Source of the DNA: Verrucomicrobiia bacterium
GTDB lineage: Bacteria > Verrucomicrobiota > Verrucomicrobiia > Limisphaerales > JADLHS01
DNA: 64,000 nt
Direction: 5' to 3'
NCBI GenBank assembly: GCA_011525685.1
Contig: WYBW01000025.1
Span: 1 to 64,000, forward strand
Shown here: piece after piece, positions 17,821 to 26,771 of the stretch
How positions within the stretch are numbered: position 1 is the first letter of the stretch
How the letters are laid out: every line of letters begins with the position of its first letter
Notes under the pieces: model-generated
Told to the model about the DNA's origin: nothing
The model's database searches: none
The model's input: only the letters and a program-made list of their open reading frames with translations
Made by a program: the position numbers and the translations under genes

Positions 17821-20800
17821 TCACTCCAATTCAGCCCGCAGGCTGATGAGGCCATGTCCCGGAACCACCACCCGTCCGGCAAGCTGCGCGCCGGGCTGCT
17901 CGCTTGTGTCCGTCACAAACACTGCTGTTGGCTTTGCCGTGCCCCACGTGAGTTTCGCCGACTCTCTCTTTCCCGACGCGCCGAACAAACGCACGATGAT
18001 CGCCCGCCCGTCATCGCTGGGTTTGAGGCCGGTGACGACCACACCGTCGGAGTCGAGCTTGAGCAACGAGGCCTTGACCGGTTGCGCCCCGAGTGCGGGC
18101 AGTGGCAGGAACGGCTGGCTCAAGCCGGTCGCAAACCTTGTGCTCTCCGCCGGATCAGACCTGCGATACGGCCGCAGCACGAAGCGAAACCGCGTCGGGC
18201 CTTCCTGATAGGCGCGGTAGTTCGTGCCCCAATGATTGTTCATCGCCCACGAATACAGCTTCTGCGTTGGCTCGACTTCCTTGCGCCACACGTCGGGGTC
18301 GGTCTGGGAGTTCAGCAAGGTGGCCGTGATGCCACCGACCTGGACCAACGGCGCGTCGAGCGTGACCCATTGGATGCCGCAATTGCGATTAGCCACGTCG
18401 GCCCAGCGACCCACGGTGAACCAGTTCTTGCACGCGCTGGGCAGTTGATCCGCCTCGGGCCGCATTACGCCCAGCGGTAGATCGAGCCGCACATCGCCGC
18501 CGGGCACGTTGAACTCGAAGGCAAAGTTCACACTCTCTTTGGCCGCACGATTGCGATAGTCGCCCTCCGGGTGCTCAGCCTTCTTCGGGAAAGGCGCACG
18601 CTCCTTGTCGAGATCGTTGATCAACTCAACGGAGTCCATTCCCGCCACGACGCGCACTTCGCGGGTGAGTCTCCGGCAGCCGGGCGCGGCGGATTCGACG
18701 ATGAGCGAGGTGACAAGCGGACCGGGTTCGCCGACGCGGATCGTCACCGGGCCGTTGCGCTGGAGGTCTTTCAAGTCATCGGCGATGAGGTAGAGGTAGT
18801 CGTTGAGGCCGCGACCGGAACTGGTGTCGGCGAAGTTGCCCTCAATACCCTTGGCGGTGAGTTCAACAATTGCGCCGGTGGTCTCGTCGAGCCGGACGCG
18901 CAGGCGTCTTGTGTCGAGCGTGCTGCCGCTGGCCGAGGCTCGATCGGCAACGTGCGGCAAACCGGGTTGAACGGAATACCGCTTCGCACCGAACGCCGGC
19001 ACCTCGCTCGCAAGGAACACGAGTTCGCCCGAGAGCAACCGCTGCGACGGCACGGGTTTGCCGCGCTTGTCCAGCACTCGGTCGCCCGCGGGAGACAGTT
19101 CCTTTGACAAAGTCACCAGCTCGGTGCGCCGCCATGAGGTGGTGTTGATTACATCCACCGACGTGGCGGCACGGGCGTCTTGCCCAGGAGCTGGGGCAGG
19201 CATCATGCCCGCGGTTGAGTTGATTCCAACCGCCGCAGGCAGGATGCCTCCACTACGTGACAGGCTGGAAGCCTGTCCTGCTAATTCGCGCGATTGCCGA
19301 TCCGCCGCGAGCGCGTAGCCGCGTTTGATCTCCCACTGTTCCTTCGTCTCCTGCCGCTCCGGCCCCCACACGCTGCAATGCGCGCCCCACGTGTGTTCCG
19401 AGTACAGCAGCACGTTGCGCCAGGCGTCCTCGAACGCTGCGCGCGGATAGCTCCTTGGATCGAGCATCGCCCAGAGCGCTTCGGCCTGCGTCAGGCGATC
19501 CGAGCTTTCGCGGTTCATGGCCGTCTCGAGCGCCGAAGAACCCGCGCCGTCCTCCCAATAGGGTGTCCAATCGCCGCGCACGACCGGCAATTGCGCGCCG
19601 TGCCTTTCCTCGAACGCTCGGAACGCCTCGCTTACGCCGGAAATCATGAAGCGCGGCCACGCATACTTCGCGTTCCAATCCTTGACGAACTCGCAAATGA
19701 CCGGGTCGGGCACCGCGTTGTCGCCGTGGCCGCTCCAGCGCACGTGCGCGATGTCGTAGGGATAACCGCGTTGCTCCAGCCCGTCGTAGAAATCCTCCAC
19801 CAGCTTCGGAGAAAACTTTCCATAACGATGGGACATCGCGTAGCCCCAGAACGGAATCCAGACGAGCACCTTCGATTGCCCATCCGGCCCGACCCACCAG
19901 AATGGCTTGTTCTCCCACTCGCGCAGAATCGTGCCGATGCGGTCGAAGTAGTTCGGCGCCGTGTTGAAGTAACGGATGCCGGCGTGCGCCATCGCTGTCA
20001 CTGTGCCCCAAGTGTAACCCGGCACGTCGGAGATCATCACGGAATCAATCGGTCGGCCGGTTTGTTCGGCGAGTTGAGTGGCGTAACGAAACAGCCGAAC
20101 CAACTCTTCCGGCCGGCACAGCCCGGTGAGTTCGTTCAGATACATGCCGCACAAGACGACCTGACCACGCTGTACGGCGTCAAAAAACTCCGCGCGTTGC
20201 TGCGGTCCCAGGCGGCGCAGGTAAAGGTCTGCCGCCCACAGCACCTCCACGTTCCAGACGAAGCGCGAGCCTTCCGGATAACTCGCCGTCCGTTTCGCCG
20301 CCGCGATGCCGTCCACGAGATTCTGCACCTGCCGGTCTTCAATGGCCGTCTGGATTTCGGTGTAGCCGATGTCCGTGTGCGAATGAGGCAGAATGTAAAC
20401 CGTAAGCGGGCGCACGGGTTTGATTTCCGCTTCGCGCCGCGCCAGCACCTTGCCGCCGGACTCAACCGTCACCGGCACTGTAGTGTTTGAGTTTACCTGC
20501 GGCACCAGCAGTTCGACCGTGTTCACGCCTTTTTCCAGGCGAACCGTCTGTGGCGGGCTGCCGGCGATGCTGACGCTGGCGTTGGCGGGTTCGCCCACCT
20601 GCCGGAGCGAAACCATAACGGGATGAAAGAGTCTTCCTCGAACTTCCTTCAGCGCGCGAATGTTGGTGACGCCGGTGACCAGCGTCCGGTTGGCAACGGG
20701 CGCCAAAACCGCGCCCGCGGGCGCTTCGAGGGCGAGCGAATCATAGAGCATCCAACTGCCCGCCAGCGTGGTGATGGCGAGTTGGTTTTCACCGGCTCTC

Positions 20801-21345
20801 AGCGCACCCGCCGGGAAGGCGATTTCAAGCGCGCGTGGTTTGCCCTTCCCCGGCTGACCTTGAATACTGGCGTCGCCCGCGCCCGGTGGCAGGGTGCGCA
20901 CCTCCACCGCGTCGTTGAGCCGGAATTCCAGCCGCGGAGGGCCGCTCGCGTGAGTGTCGAGCAACCTCACCTTGAGCCGCGCTTCCCTGTTAGGCGGGGA
21001 TTCTTTCAATCCGAAGACCACGATGAAGGTGTGGCTTCGCTCGCCGGCCCAAGTGTCAGCAGGCCCGGGATGTGCGTATGGCCAGTCGCGGGCGGGCTCC
21101 GATTCGCCTACGAAAAACGCCGGGGCCTCTCCGAATTGTGCGTAAGCTCCGGGTGCCAGAGCGAACTCGCGGTTGTCGCCATCAGGCCGGCCGATTTCCC
21201 AGAGGGTTAAGTACTCCGCCGCTCCGCAGCAGCCAGCCCATGACAAACTCAGCCCCAACACGGCGGAGATGATTCTGGTAACGAACCTGCCGGTCGTTGA
21301 AGTTGAAGCGCCATCCGTCCCGGAGACATTTTCCCAAGTGCCCAT
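17821..21345 (-). CDS. Secreted glycoside hydrolase family 38-like alpha-mannosidase
   Basis: Predicted retaining alpha-mannosidase-type enzyme acting outside the cytoplasm. The ATG at 21345 gives a 1174-residue protein whose signal segment FVTRIISAVLGLSLSWAGCC ends before AAEYLTL; the frame upstream of it has no conserved sequence. After a beta-sandwich domain comes the GH38 metal motif HSHTDIGYTE (H321, H323, D325) and a probable nucleophile region ISDVPGYTWG (D440). The tail is the mannosidase beta-sandwich region (RGLNDYLYLIADDLKDLQRN). Residues about 688-727 (QASSLSRSGGILPAAVG and on) are encoded by a repeat pair and split the region after the catalytic and helical domains. It is divergent from pduS, with a 154-bp shared promoter region. 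Specificity uncertain. Confidence 0.85.
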   Translation of the reverse strand: MGTWENVSGTDGASTSTTGRFVTRIISAVLGLSLSWAGCCGAAEYLTLWEIGRPDGDNREFALAPGAYAQFGEAPAFFVGESEPARDWPYAHPGPADTWAGERSHTFIVVFGLKESPPNREARLKVRLLDTHASGPPRLEFRLNDAVEVRTLPPGAGDASIQGQPGKGKPRALEIAFPAGALRAGENQLAITTLAGSWMLYDSLALEAPAGAVLAPVANRTLVTGVTNIRALKEVRGRLFHPVMVSLRQVGEPANASVSIAGSPPQTVRLEKGVNTVELLVPQVNSNTTVPVTVESGGKVLARREAEIKPVRPLTVYILPHSHTDIGYTEIQTAIEDRQVQNLVDGIAAAKRTASYPEGSRFVWNVEVLWAADLYLRRLGPQQRAEFFDAVQRGQVVLCGMYLNELTGLCRPEELVRLFRYATQLAEQTGRPIDSVMISDVPGYTWGTVTAMAHAGIRYFNTAPNYFDRIGTILREWENKPFWWVGPDGQSKVLVWIPFWGYAMSHRYGKFSPKLVEDFYDGLEQRGYPYDIAHVRWSGHGDNAVPDPVICEFVKDWNAKYAWPRFMISGVSEAFRAFEERHGAQLPVVRGDWTPYWEDGAGSSALETAMNRESSDRLTQAEALWAMLDPRSYPRAAFEDAWRNVLLYSEHTWGAHCSVWGPERQETKEQWEIKRGYALAADRQSRELAGQASSLSRSGGILPAAVGINSTAGMMPAPAPGQDARAATSVDVINTTSWRRTELVTLSKELSPAGDRVLDKRGKPVPSQRLLSGELVFLASEVPAFGAKRYSVQPGLPHVADRASASGSTLDTRRLRVRLDETTGAIVELTAKGIEGNFADTSSGRGLNDYLYLIADDLKDLQRNGPVTIRVGEPGPLVTSLIVESAAPGCRRLTREVRVVAGMDSVELINDLDKERAPFPKKAEHPEGDYRNRAAKESVNFAFEFNVPGGDVRLDLPLGVMRPEADQLPSACKNWFTVGRWADVANRNCGIQWVTLDAPLVQVGGITATLLNSQTDPDVWRKEVEPTQKLYSWAMNNHWGTNYRAYQEGPTRFRFVLRPYRRSDPAESTRFATGLSQPFLPLPALGAQPVKASLLKLDSDGVVVTGLKPSDDGRAIIVRLFGASGKRESAKLTWGTAKPTAVFVTDTSEQPGAQLAGRVVVPGHGLISLRAELE
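19165..19282. repeat. REPIN-like repeat inside the GH38 gene (in frame)
   Basis: Read on the coding strand: GCAGGACAGGCTTCCAGCC, then GTAGTGGAGGCATCCTGCC, then GCGGGCATGATGCCTGCCC and GGCAAGACGCCCGTGCC. These are several small palindromic units of the same style as the intergenic families (ACAGGC-GCCTGT, GGCATCC-TGCC). The translated stretch is low-complexity compared with the enzyme around it. Confidence 0.75.
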
Positions 21346-21499
21346 AACGGCGTGATTCTCCTGCCAGCCTGACTCGCGCGCAAGCCTATTGGTTTCATCA
21401 AGCGCCCACTTGATGGTCCCGCCGCGATGCGGCGCGAGTTTCCGAGTTTTTGATGTGGCCTGCCCATTCGTCAGGACGTAATCTGGCTTGGGACTTGAA

Positions 21500-22813
21500 A
21501 TGAACCTGGCCGAACAAGTCAAGCAGGCCGGCGTCGTGGGCGCGGGCGGCGGCGGCTTCCCCACACATGTCAAACTAGCTGCGAAGGCCGACACGGTCAT
21601 CGCCAACGGTGCCGAGTGCGAACCGCTCCTGCACAAGGACGCGGTCATCATGGAGCAACACGCTGCCGACCTCGTGCGCGGGATGCAACTCGCCATGGAT
21701 GCGGTCGGCGCGAAGGATGGCGTCATCGGCATCAAGGGCAAGAAGTTGCACGCCGTCGAGGCGGTGACAGCCGCGTGCAGAGGCACGAACGTCCGCATCC
21801 AGTTGCTCGGCGATTATTATCCCGCCGGTGATGAATACGATTTGGTTTACAACGTCACGGGCCGCTTGATTCCACCACAGGGCATCCCTCTCAACGTGGG
21901 CGTGGTGGTGAACAACGTGGAGACCTTCGTCAACATCACCGAGGCTGCGAAAGGCAAACCGGTCACGCACAAGACGCTCACCATCGCCGGCGCCGTGCGG
22001 GCGCCGGTGACGTTGCGCGTGCCGCTGGGCACGACGTATCGCGATTGTCTCACGGCGGCGGGCGGTTTGACCACAGATGATCCCGTGTTGGTCATTGGCG
22101 GATTGATGATGGGTCAGACTACCGACGATCTGGACACGCCCATCACCAAGACCGCGACGGGGGTGGTGATCCTGCCGCGTTCGCACCATGTCATCCAACG
22201 CAAGCTCAAGCCGAACAAGGCGCAGGCACAGATTGGCAAGTCGGCCTGTGACCAATGCCGTTACTGTACGGAGTATTGCCCGCGCTTCTTGTTGGGATAC
22301 GCGGTCGAGCCGCATCAGGTCATGCGGAGTCTGGCCTTCACGGCCACCGGCGCGGACTATTTCAACCAGTGGGCCTCCCTCTGTTGTTCTTGTGGTCTCT
22401 GCACGCTCTACGCCTGCCCTGAAGAACTGTATCCGAAAGAGGCTTGTGACGACGCCAAAGCCGTCATGCGCCGGGCCAACACGAAGTGGACCGGGCCGAC
22501 AACGGTAAAGCCCCATCCCATGCACGATGGCCGCCGCGTGCCGATCAAAACGCTCACGAAGAGACTTCACGTGCAGGATTACGATCATCCCGCGCCATTG
22601 CGCGCCGACGCAGTCTCACCGAACCGCCTCGTCCTGCCGCTCAGGCAGAGCGCCGGCACGGCCTGCCAGCCCAAGGTGCGCGTTGGCGACCGGGTGCATG
22701 CTGGTCAGATCATCGGCGAACCGTCGCCGAATGCGCTGGGTGCGGTGTTGCACGCGCCGTTGGCTGGCCGGGTGAGTGAAGTGACGGAGCACCAAATCGT
22801 TTTGGAGAGATGA
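21500..22813 (+). CDS. pduS: PduS-like corrinoid/electron-transfer protein (RnfC-type, SLBB, two [4Fe-4S])
   Basis: Flavin and Fe-S electron carrier that in propanediol microcompartments reduces cobalamin. From ATG 21500 the 437-residue protein begins MNLAEQVKQAGVVGAGGGGF, PTHVKLAAKADTVIANGAEC, the FMN/NADH-binding glycine-rich region of RnfC and PduS. A soluble-ligand-binding beta-grasp region follows (VPLGTTYRDCLTAAGG). Two ferredoxin-like clusters are visible: C250-x2-C253-x2-C256-x3-C260 and C295/C296, C298, C301, C306 with CGLCTLYACPEELYPKEAC. The C-terminus is a lipoyl-like hairpin (VRVGDRVHAGQIIGEP). The CTEYCPRFLLGY and YPKEAC wording is PduS-like rather than Rnf-like, and no rnf genes are near. 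It is paired with the PduT homologue 516 bp downstream. Confidence 0.87.
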   Translation: MNLAEQVKQAGVVGAGGGGFPTHVKLAAKADTVIANGAECEPLLHKDAVIMEQHAADLVRGMQLAMDAVGAKDGVIGIKGKKLHAVEAVTAACRGTNVRIQLLGDYYPAGDEYDLVYNVTGRLIPPQGIPLNVGVVVNNVETFVNITEAAKGKPVTHKTLTIAGAVRAPVTLRVPLGTTYRDCLTAAGGLTTDDPVLVIGGLMMGQTTDDLDTPITKTATGVVILPRSHHVIQRKLKPNKAQAQIGKSACDQCRYCTEYCPRFLLGYAVEPHQVMRSLAFTATGADYFNQWASLCCSCGLCTLYACPEELYPKEACDDAKAVMRRANTKWTGPTTVKPHPMHDGRRVPIKTLTKRLHVQDYDHPAPLRADAVSPNRLVLPLRQSAGTACQPKVRVGDRVHAGQIIGEPSPNALGAVLHAPLAGRVSEVTEHQIVLER

Positions 22814-22849
22814 GGTGATGAACGTGACCTGGAAATGTGGTATGCGGCG

Positions 22850-23008
22850 CTCTCCCTCTCCCCGGCCCTCTTCCGCTGGGATAGGGAGAATGTTTCTCCG
22901 ATTAACCGACTGTGGGAAGAGTGGATTTGCCGAATGCTCGTCCGCAGTACGTGAAGCGTACGAGTGCTGTTCCCTCTCCCAGCGGGAGAGGGCAAGGGTG
23001 AGGGAGAA
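22850..23008. repeat. REPIN-like repeat, family 2, copy B
   Basis: Left end CTCTCCCTCTCCCCGGCCC.. with TTCCGCTGGGA; right end CCCTCTCCCAGCGGGAGAGG then GGTGAGGGAGAA. Same length and mirrored arrangement as copy A. It lies between pduS and pduT. Confidence 0.85.
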
Positions 23009-23098
23009 AGGTCCGAGACGCCGATGCCCGCGGACTCGGAGGACTCTTTTTCCATTTGCATCCTTCAGGCACAGGGAGCGGCTTTGCTATTCGTGCAG

Positions 23099-23258
23099 TT
23101 CCCCCTCACCCCGGCCCTCTTCCGCTGGGAGAGGGAGAATCGTTCGCGGATTGACCGCATGTCCAAAGTCTGAGTTCGTCCAAAGGTCCAAGGCAAAGTT
23201 CGAGTTGGCTGGCCGGTGTTCCCTCCCCCGGCGGGAGAGGGTAAGGGTGAGGGGGAAT
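23099..23258. repeat. REPIN-like repeat, family 2, copy C
   Basis: Left end CCCCTCACCCCGGCCCTC with hairpin TTCCGCTGGGAGAGG; right end CCCGGCGGGAGAGGGTAAGG then GTGAGGGGGAA. It is separated from copy B by 90 bp, so two full elements lie in tandem in the pduS-pduT gap, together filling nearly the entire 516 bp. Confidence 0.85.
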
Positions 23259-23329
23259 TCAACGATGTCCAACCAACGAGCGAAACTCTGCCAGCCATTG
23301 GCAAACGAATCCAATTTCCCTCTTAACTT

Positions 23330-23881
23330 ATGCCCGAAAAGTCCATTGGCTTGATTGAACTCTCGAGTGTCGCCTCCGGCTTTGAGGTGGCCGACACCAT
23401 GCTCAAGGCCGGCAATGTGCGCCTGCTGCTCTCGCGCTCGATTTGCTCCGGCAAATACATGGTGCTCATCGGCGGCGAAACTGCCGCAGTGGAAGCCGCC
23501 GTGCAGGCCGGCGCGGAAGCGGCCAACGGTTGTCTCATTGACAGTTTCACCATCGCGAACGTGCATCCGGATGTGTTTGTCGCTCTCAGCCGCACACAGC
23601 CGGTTCAACCGGACGGTGCGCTGGGCATCCTCGAATCGTTCAATGTCGCGACTCTGATTCAGGCGTCCGATGCCGCCGCCAAAACGGCAGCGGTTCAACT
23701 TCTCGAAATTCGCCTGGCGATGGCGCTGGGCGGAAAGGCGTTTTGCACGATGACCGGTGACGTGGCCTCCGTCCAGGCTGCCGTGGGCGCCGGTCGCAGA
23801 GTGATTGCCGACGCGGGTGTGTTGGTAAACGCCGTCGTGATTTCGCGACCGCACCCCGATGTGTATCGCGAGGTCGTTTAG
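23330..23881 (+). CDS. pduT: PduT-like microcompartment shell protein (tandem BMC domain, putative Fe-S)
   Basis: A 183-residue protein with two bacterial microcompartment domains in tandem. Domain 1 runs from SIGLIELSSVASGFEVADTM, domain 2 from GALGILESFNVATLIQASDA. Such BMC-T proteins form flat pseudohexameric trimers in protein shells. Domain 1 holds SICSGKYMVLIGGE, placing Cys39 where PduT has the cysteine (Cys38) that binds one [4Fe-4S] cluster at the trimer pore. DSFTIANVHPDVF is a typical link between the domains. Together with PduS it would form an electron relay through a shell facet. No BMC-H, BMC-P or encapsulated enzyme gene is in the window. The stop overlaps the convergent ThuA gene by 4 bp. 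Confidence 0.9.
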   Translation: MPEKSIGLIELSSVASGFEVADTMLKAGNVRLLLSRSICSGKYMVLIGGETAAVEAAVQAGAEAANGCLIDSFTIANVHPDVFVALSRTQPVQPDGALGILESFNVATLIQASDAAAKTAAVQLLEIRLAMALGGKAFCTMTGDVASVQAAVGAGRRVIADAGVLVNAVVISRPHPDVYREVV

Positions 23882-24654
23882 CGGGCTTCAATCCGGGCCT
23901 TAACGCCCGCGGCGAACTGAATGCCTCCGAGCAGGTGTTGCAGAAACAACGGTTCACTGAAGCTTTCTTCGGTGTGCCCCAGAGCCGTGTACCAGACTCG
24001 GCCCTTGCCGACCTGCTTGCACCAGGCAATCGGATGATCAGCCCCCATTGTGCCTCCTTTGTAAGTCGTCTCGTCGAGCGTTGCCAGCACGCGCACCTGG
24101 CCACGAGGACTGCTGATGAAGTTATACCACTCATCCGTGCGCGACCATCGCCTGGGCAGCGGCGCGGTCGAAGGATGATTCGCATCTTCGACATCAATCA
24201 CCGCCGGCACAATGGCTGAATGGTTCGTGAACGCGGCGCACAGCGCCTCGCCATACCACGGCCAGTTCCCCTCGGTGGCCACGTCCCCGTAAATCGCGGC
24301 ATGGACTCCCGCCAGACCGCCGCCGCCTTCGATGTATTGGCGAAAAGCCCCCTGCTGTTCCTCGTTCAGGATATCGCCCGAGGTGCTCAGGAAAACGACG
24401 GCCTGGTATCTGGCGAGCTTTGTCGGTGTAAACCAGTTCGCGTCTTCGGTCGCGTCCACACGAAAACCGTTTTCCACGCCAAGGTGCTTGATCGCCGCGA
24501 TGCCGATGGTGATCGAAGCGTGTCGGAACATGAGCGTGCGAGAAAACACTAGCACGTTGAAATCGCCTTGCCGAGGCGGATTGTCCGCGCAGTTAGCGCC
24601 GAACGATGCCAGCGTCAGGCCCAAGATCGGAAGAAACACCCTGAGAATCGTCAT
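23878..24654 (-). CDS. Secreted ThuA domain protein (trehalose-utilisation/glutamine amidotransferase fold)
   Basis: The 258-residue protein starts MTILRVFLPILGLTLASFGA, an export signal, followed by the ThuA fold: VLVFSRTLMFRHASITIGIA, a central FLSTSGDILNEEQQ with IEGGGGLAGVHAA, and the late HPIAWCKQVGKGRVWYTALG. ThuA proteins are class I amidotransferase-like but usually lack the catalytic triad. In Verrucomicrobia and Planctomycetes they are secreted next to sugar oxidoreductases and may bind or process carbohydrates. The exact role is unknown. It is convergent with pduT, and upstream lies a REP doublet, then the SSS symporter on the same strand. Confidence 0.88.
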   Translation of the reverse strand: MTILRVFLPILGLTLASFGANCADNPPRQGDFNVLVFSRTLMFRHASITIGIAAIKHLGVENGFRVDATEDANWFTPTKLARYQAVVFLSTSGDILNEEQQGAFRQYIEGGGGLAGVHAAIYGDVATEGNWPWYGEALCAAFTNHSAIVPAVIDVEDANHPSTAPLPRRWSRTDEWYNFISSPRGQVRVLATLDETTYKGGTMGADHPIAWCKQVGKGRVWYTALGHTEESFSEPLFLQHLLGGIQFAAGVKARIEAR

Positions 24655-24700
24655 GGCACGAAGCTTGTGCTTCCGGGACGCAGGCTCAAGCAGATTCGAC

Positions 24701-24799
24701 GTAGGACAGGCGTCGCGCCTGTCTCAAACTTCAAATCCACCGCTTGGGCGGAAAAAGACATGTGCAAGAAATTGGAGACAGGCGCGACGCCTGTCCTGC
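24701..24799. repeat. REP doublet (REPIN-like), family 1, copy 3
   Basis: The 25-bp ends are inverted repeats with a single mismatch (CTAC versus CTGC at the right end). The interior has CCGCTTGGGCGG. This is the shortest copy (99 bp), showing that the spacer length varies while ends and inner stem stay. It is located between ThuA and symporter genes. Confidence 0.85.
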
Positions 24800-24838
24800 G
24801 CAAGAGCGCAACCTTGCCGTGCGTGTTCAGCCGCCCGA

Positions 24839-26650
24839 TCAAGGTGGGACCTCTTCCTGCGCTTGCGCTCTCTCCGGTGCCGGCAGGTTTCGATACCAGG
24901 TGAAGAACAGCACGACACACATCGCCAGAGTGACGACCAAGCACGCTGCCGCCACGCGGTAGCGGTGCAGGATCAGGTAAAGTGCCCCGACATACAGCGC
25001 GCAGATGGCGGCCAGCGCCAGGAGCGTATTGAACGCATCGCGGGAAAACGGCGCTTCGCGGCGAAACGCGGGGTTCGCCGCCTGGACAATTCGTTTTACT
25101 TCGCCCCACGCACCGGCCGGTTGAACGGTTTCATAAAACCGGGCGAGCGTCGGTTGATCGGTCGGCTTCGTGAGCAACGCCACCACGATACAAATCACTG
25201 TTGAAGCCAGCGCGATGACCGGGAAGCCGACGTAGAGCGGCAGCGGCGCGTGCCAGACAAACTGTTCGCCAATCACCTGCGCCAGCGACAGCGCCATACC
25301 CCCGAAAATGCCCGAGGCGTAGCCCCAGCCGTTCAAACGCCACCAATACCAGCGCAGCACGTTCGGCGGCAGAATCCCCGCCGCCAGTGTGCCGAAAATC
25401 CACATGAACGCCGTGTTGATCGAAGTGCCAAACCTCGCAATCACCACACCCGTCACAATCAGCAGCGCCGACGCCAGGTAACTTGCATAGACCAGCCGAC
25501 GCTGGCTCGCGTTCGGGTCCACGTAACGTTGGTAGATGTCTTTCACCAAGTAAGCCGCGCCCCCATTGACCGTGGAACTGAATGTGGCGAGAAAGCCCGA
25601 CAACAAGGCCGCCAACATGAACCCCACCAGACCGTGCGGCAGTTGCGTGCTGATGATCAGCGGCAGCGCCCGTTCCGGGTCTTCCTTGAGCAGTTTGTCG
25701 AGCGCCGGGTCGCCGATGCCCATGATTGCCATCACGGCAATCGCCATCGCGAACGGCCAGCGGACCGTGTGAATCGCGCCCCACAACGCGCCGAGCTTGC
25801 ACGCGTCACGCGCATCGCGGGCGGCGAGGAAGCGTTGGAAGTCGTAAAGTTGTTCCGGCCCGCTCAGGCAGAGGAGGAATCCCTTTGCCAGCCAGACGGC
25901 CACAAGGGCGCCGAACAGGGAAAAGTCCGTTCCGCCCGATTGCACTCCTTGAAGCTCGGGCGGTCGCATGGCCGGCGCGATGGAATGCCAGCCGCCCGGC
26001 ACTTTGGCCGCGAACGTGGCGGCATCGAAATGTTGCCAGCCGATGACCGCGAAGGTGATCGCTCCCGCGCTGAGCACGATGGTCTGCACGATCTCGACGC
26101 GCACAATTCCGTGAAATCCGCCCACCACGACGTAGAGCCCGGTGAAGGCGAGAATCAGCACCGCGCACGTGAACGGCTCGAACGGCAGGAACACCGCTCC
26201 GAATTTCCCCATGCCGATCGCGCCATAGCCCAGCAACGCCGCGATGGTGAGGATGGCGAAGATCGTGTAAGCCAGCCGCGCCAGGTCGCCGGAGCGATTG
26301 TTTCCGAACCGTGTGTACATCCACTCCGCGCCGGTGAGCACCCCGCTGCGGCGAATCCATTTCCCCATGTAGGCCAGATAAAATGCCGTGAGCGGAAACC
26401 CCCACAACCAATGAACCCACATGCCCTTCAGTCCGAGCAGAATGAACAAGGACACAATCCACATCGTGCCCGTGATGTCGAAGTAGGACGACGACCCGCT
26501 CATGGCCAGCGCCCACCATGGCAGTTGCCGGCCGCCGAGAAAATACGCGGTCATCCCGCGCGCCGCCCGTCGCTTCATCGCGAAGCCGATGCCCATGATG
26601 AGCGCAAGGTAGAGCACGACGATGACCTGATCGAGCAGGGATAGTTTCAT
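24839..26650 (-). CDS. Sodium:solute symporter (SSS family)
   Basis: Na+-driven uptake of a sugar or similar solute. ATG 26650 gives 603 residues starting MKLSLLDQVIVVLYLALIMG, the normal first helix; the reading frame before it is not conserved. Family motifs include AYFLGGRQLPWWALAMSGSS, LGMWVHWLWGF-like TM regions, GFHGIVRVEIVQTIVLSAGA and LLSGFLATFSSTVNGGAAYL, with about 13 helices. The C-terminal helices end in VLFFTWYRNLPAPERA. It probably belongs with the neighbouring carbohydrate genes (ThuA, Gfo/Idh/MocA, GH38), but the substrate cannot be read. Confidence 0.92.
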   Translation of the reverse strand: MKLSLLDQVIVVLYLALIMGIGFAMKRRAARGMTAYFLGGRQLPWWALAMSGSSSYFDITGTMWIVSLFILLGLKGMWVHWLWGFPLTAFYLAYMGKWIRRSGVLTGAEWMYTRFGNNRSGDLARLAYTIFAILTIAALLGYGAIGMGKFGAVFLPFEPFTCAVLILAFTGLYVVVGGFHGIVRVEIVQTIVLSAGAITFAVIGWQHFDAATFAAKVPGGWHSIAPAMRPPELQGVQSGGTDFSLFGALVAVWLAKGFLLCLSGPEQLYDFQRFLAARDARDACKLGALWGAIHTVRWPFAMAIAVMAIMGIGDPALDKLLKEDPERALPLIISTQLPHGLVGFMLAALLSGFLATFSSTVNGGAAYLVKDIYQRYVDPNASQRRLVYASYLASALLIVTGVVIARFGTSINTAFMWIFGTLAAGILPPNVLRWYWWRLNGWGYASGIFGGMALSLAQVIGEQFVWHAPLPLYVGFPVIALASTVICIVVALLTKPTDQPTLARFYETVQPAGAWGEVKRIVQAANPAFRREAPFSRDAFNTLLALAAICALYVGALYLILHRYRVAAACLVVTLAMCVVLFFTWYRNLPAPERAQAQEEVPP

Positions 26651-26771
26651 GGCGTGAATCGCGCCTGCACGGGCAAACCCGTCATCCGTCCAATCTGGAG
26701 AACGCAAACGCCCGCGGACTTGACCTGAATCAACATCCCGTACCTCACCGGTTCGCAAACTCCCTCTCGCT

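Noticed and set aside
21346-21798. N-terminal extension of the GH38 reading frame
   Set aside because: The 151 codons overlap pduS on the other strand, are Ser/Pro/Cys-rich and come before a clear signal peptide; the start at 21345 is preferred.
21500-22813. RnfC of an Rnf complex
   Set aside because: No rnfABDGE neighbours; the cysteine spacing and C-terminal wording are those of PduS, and a PduT homologue follows.
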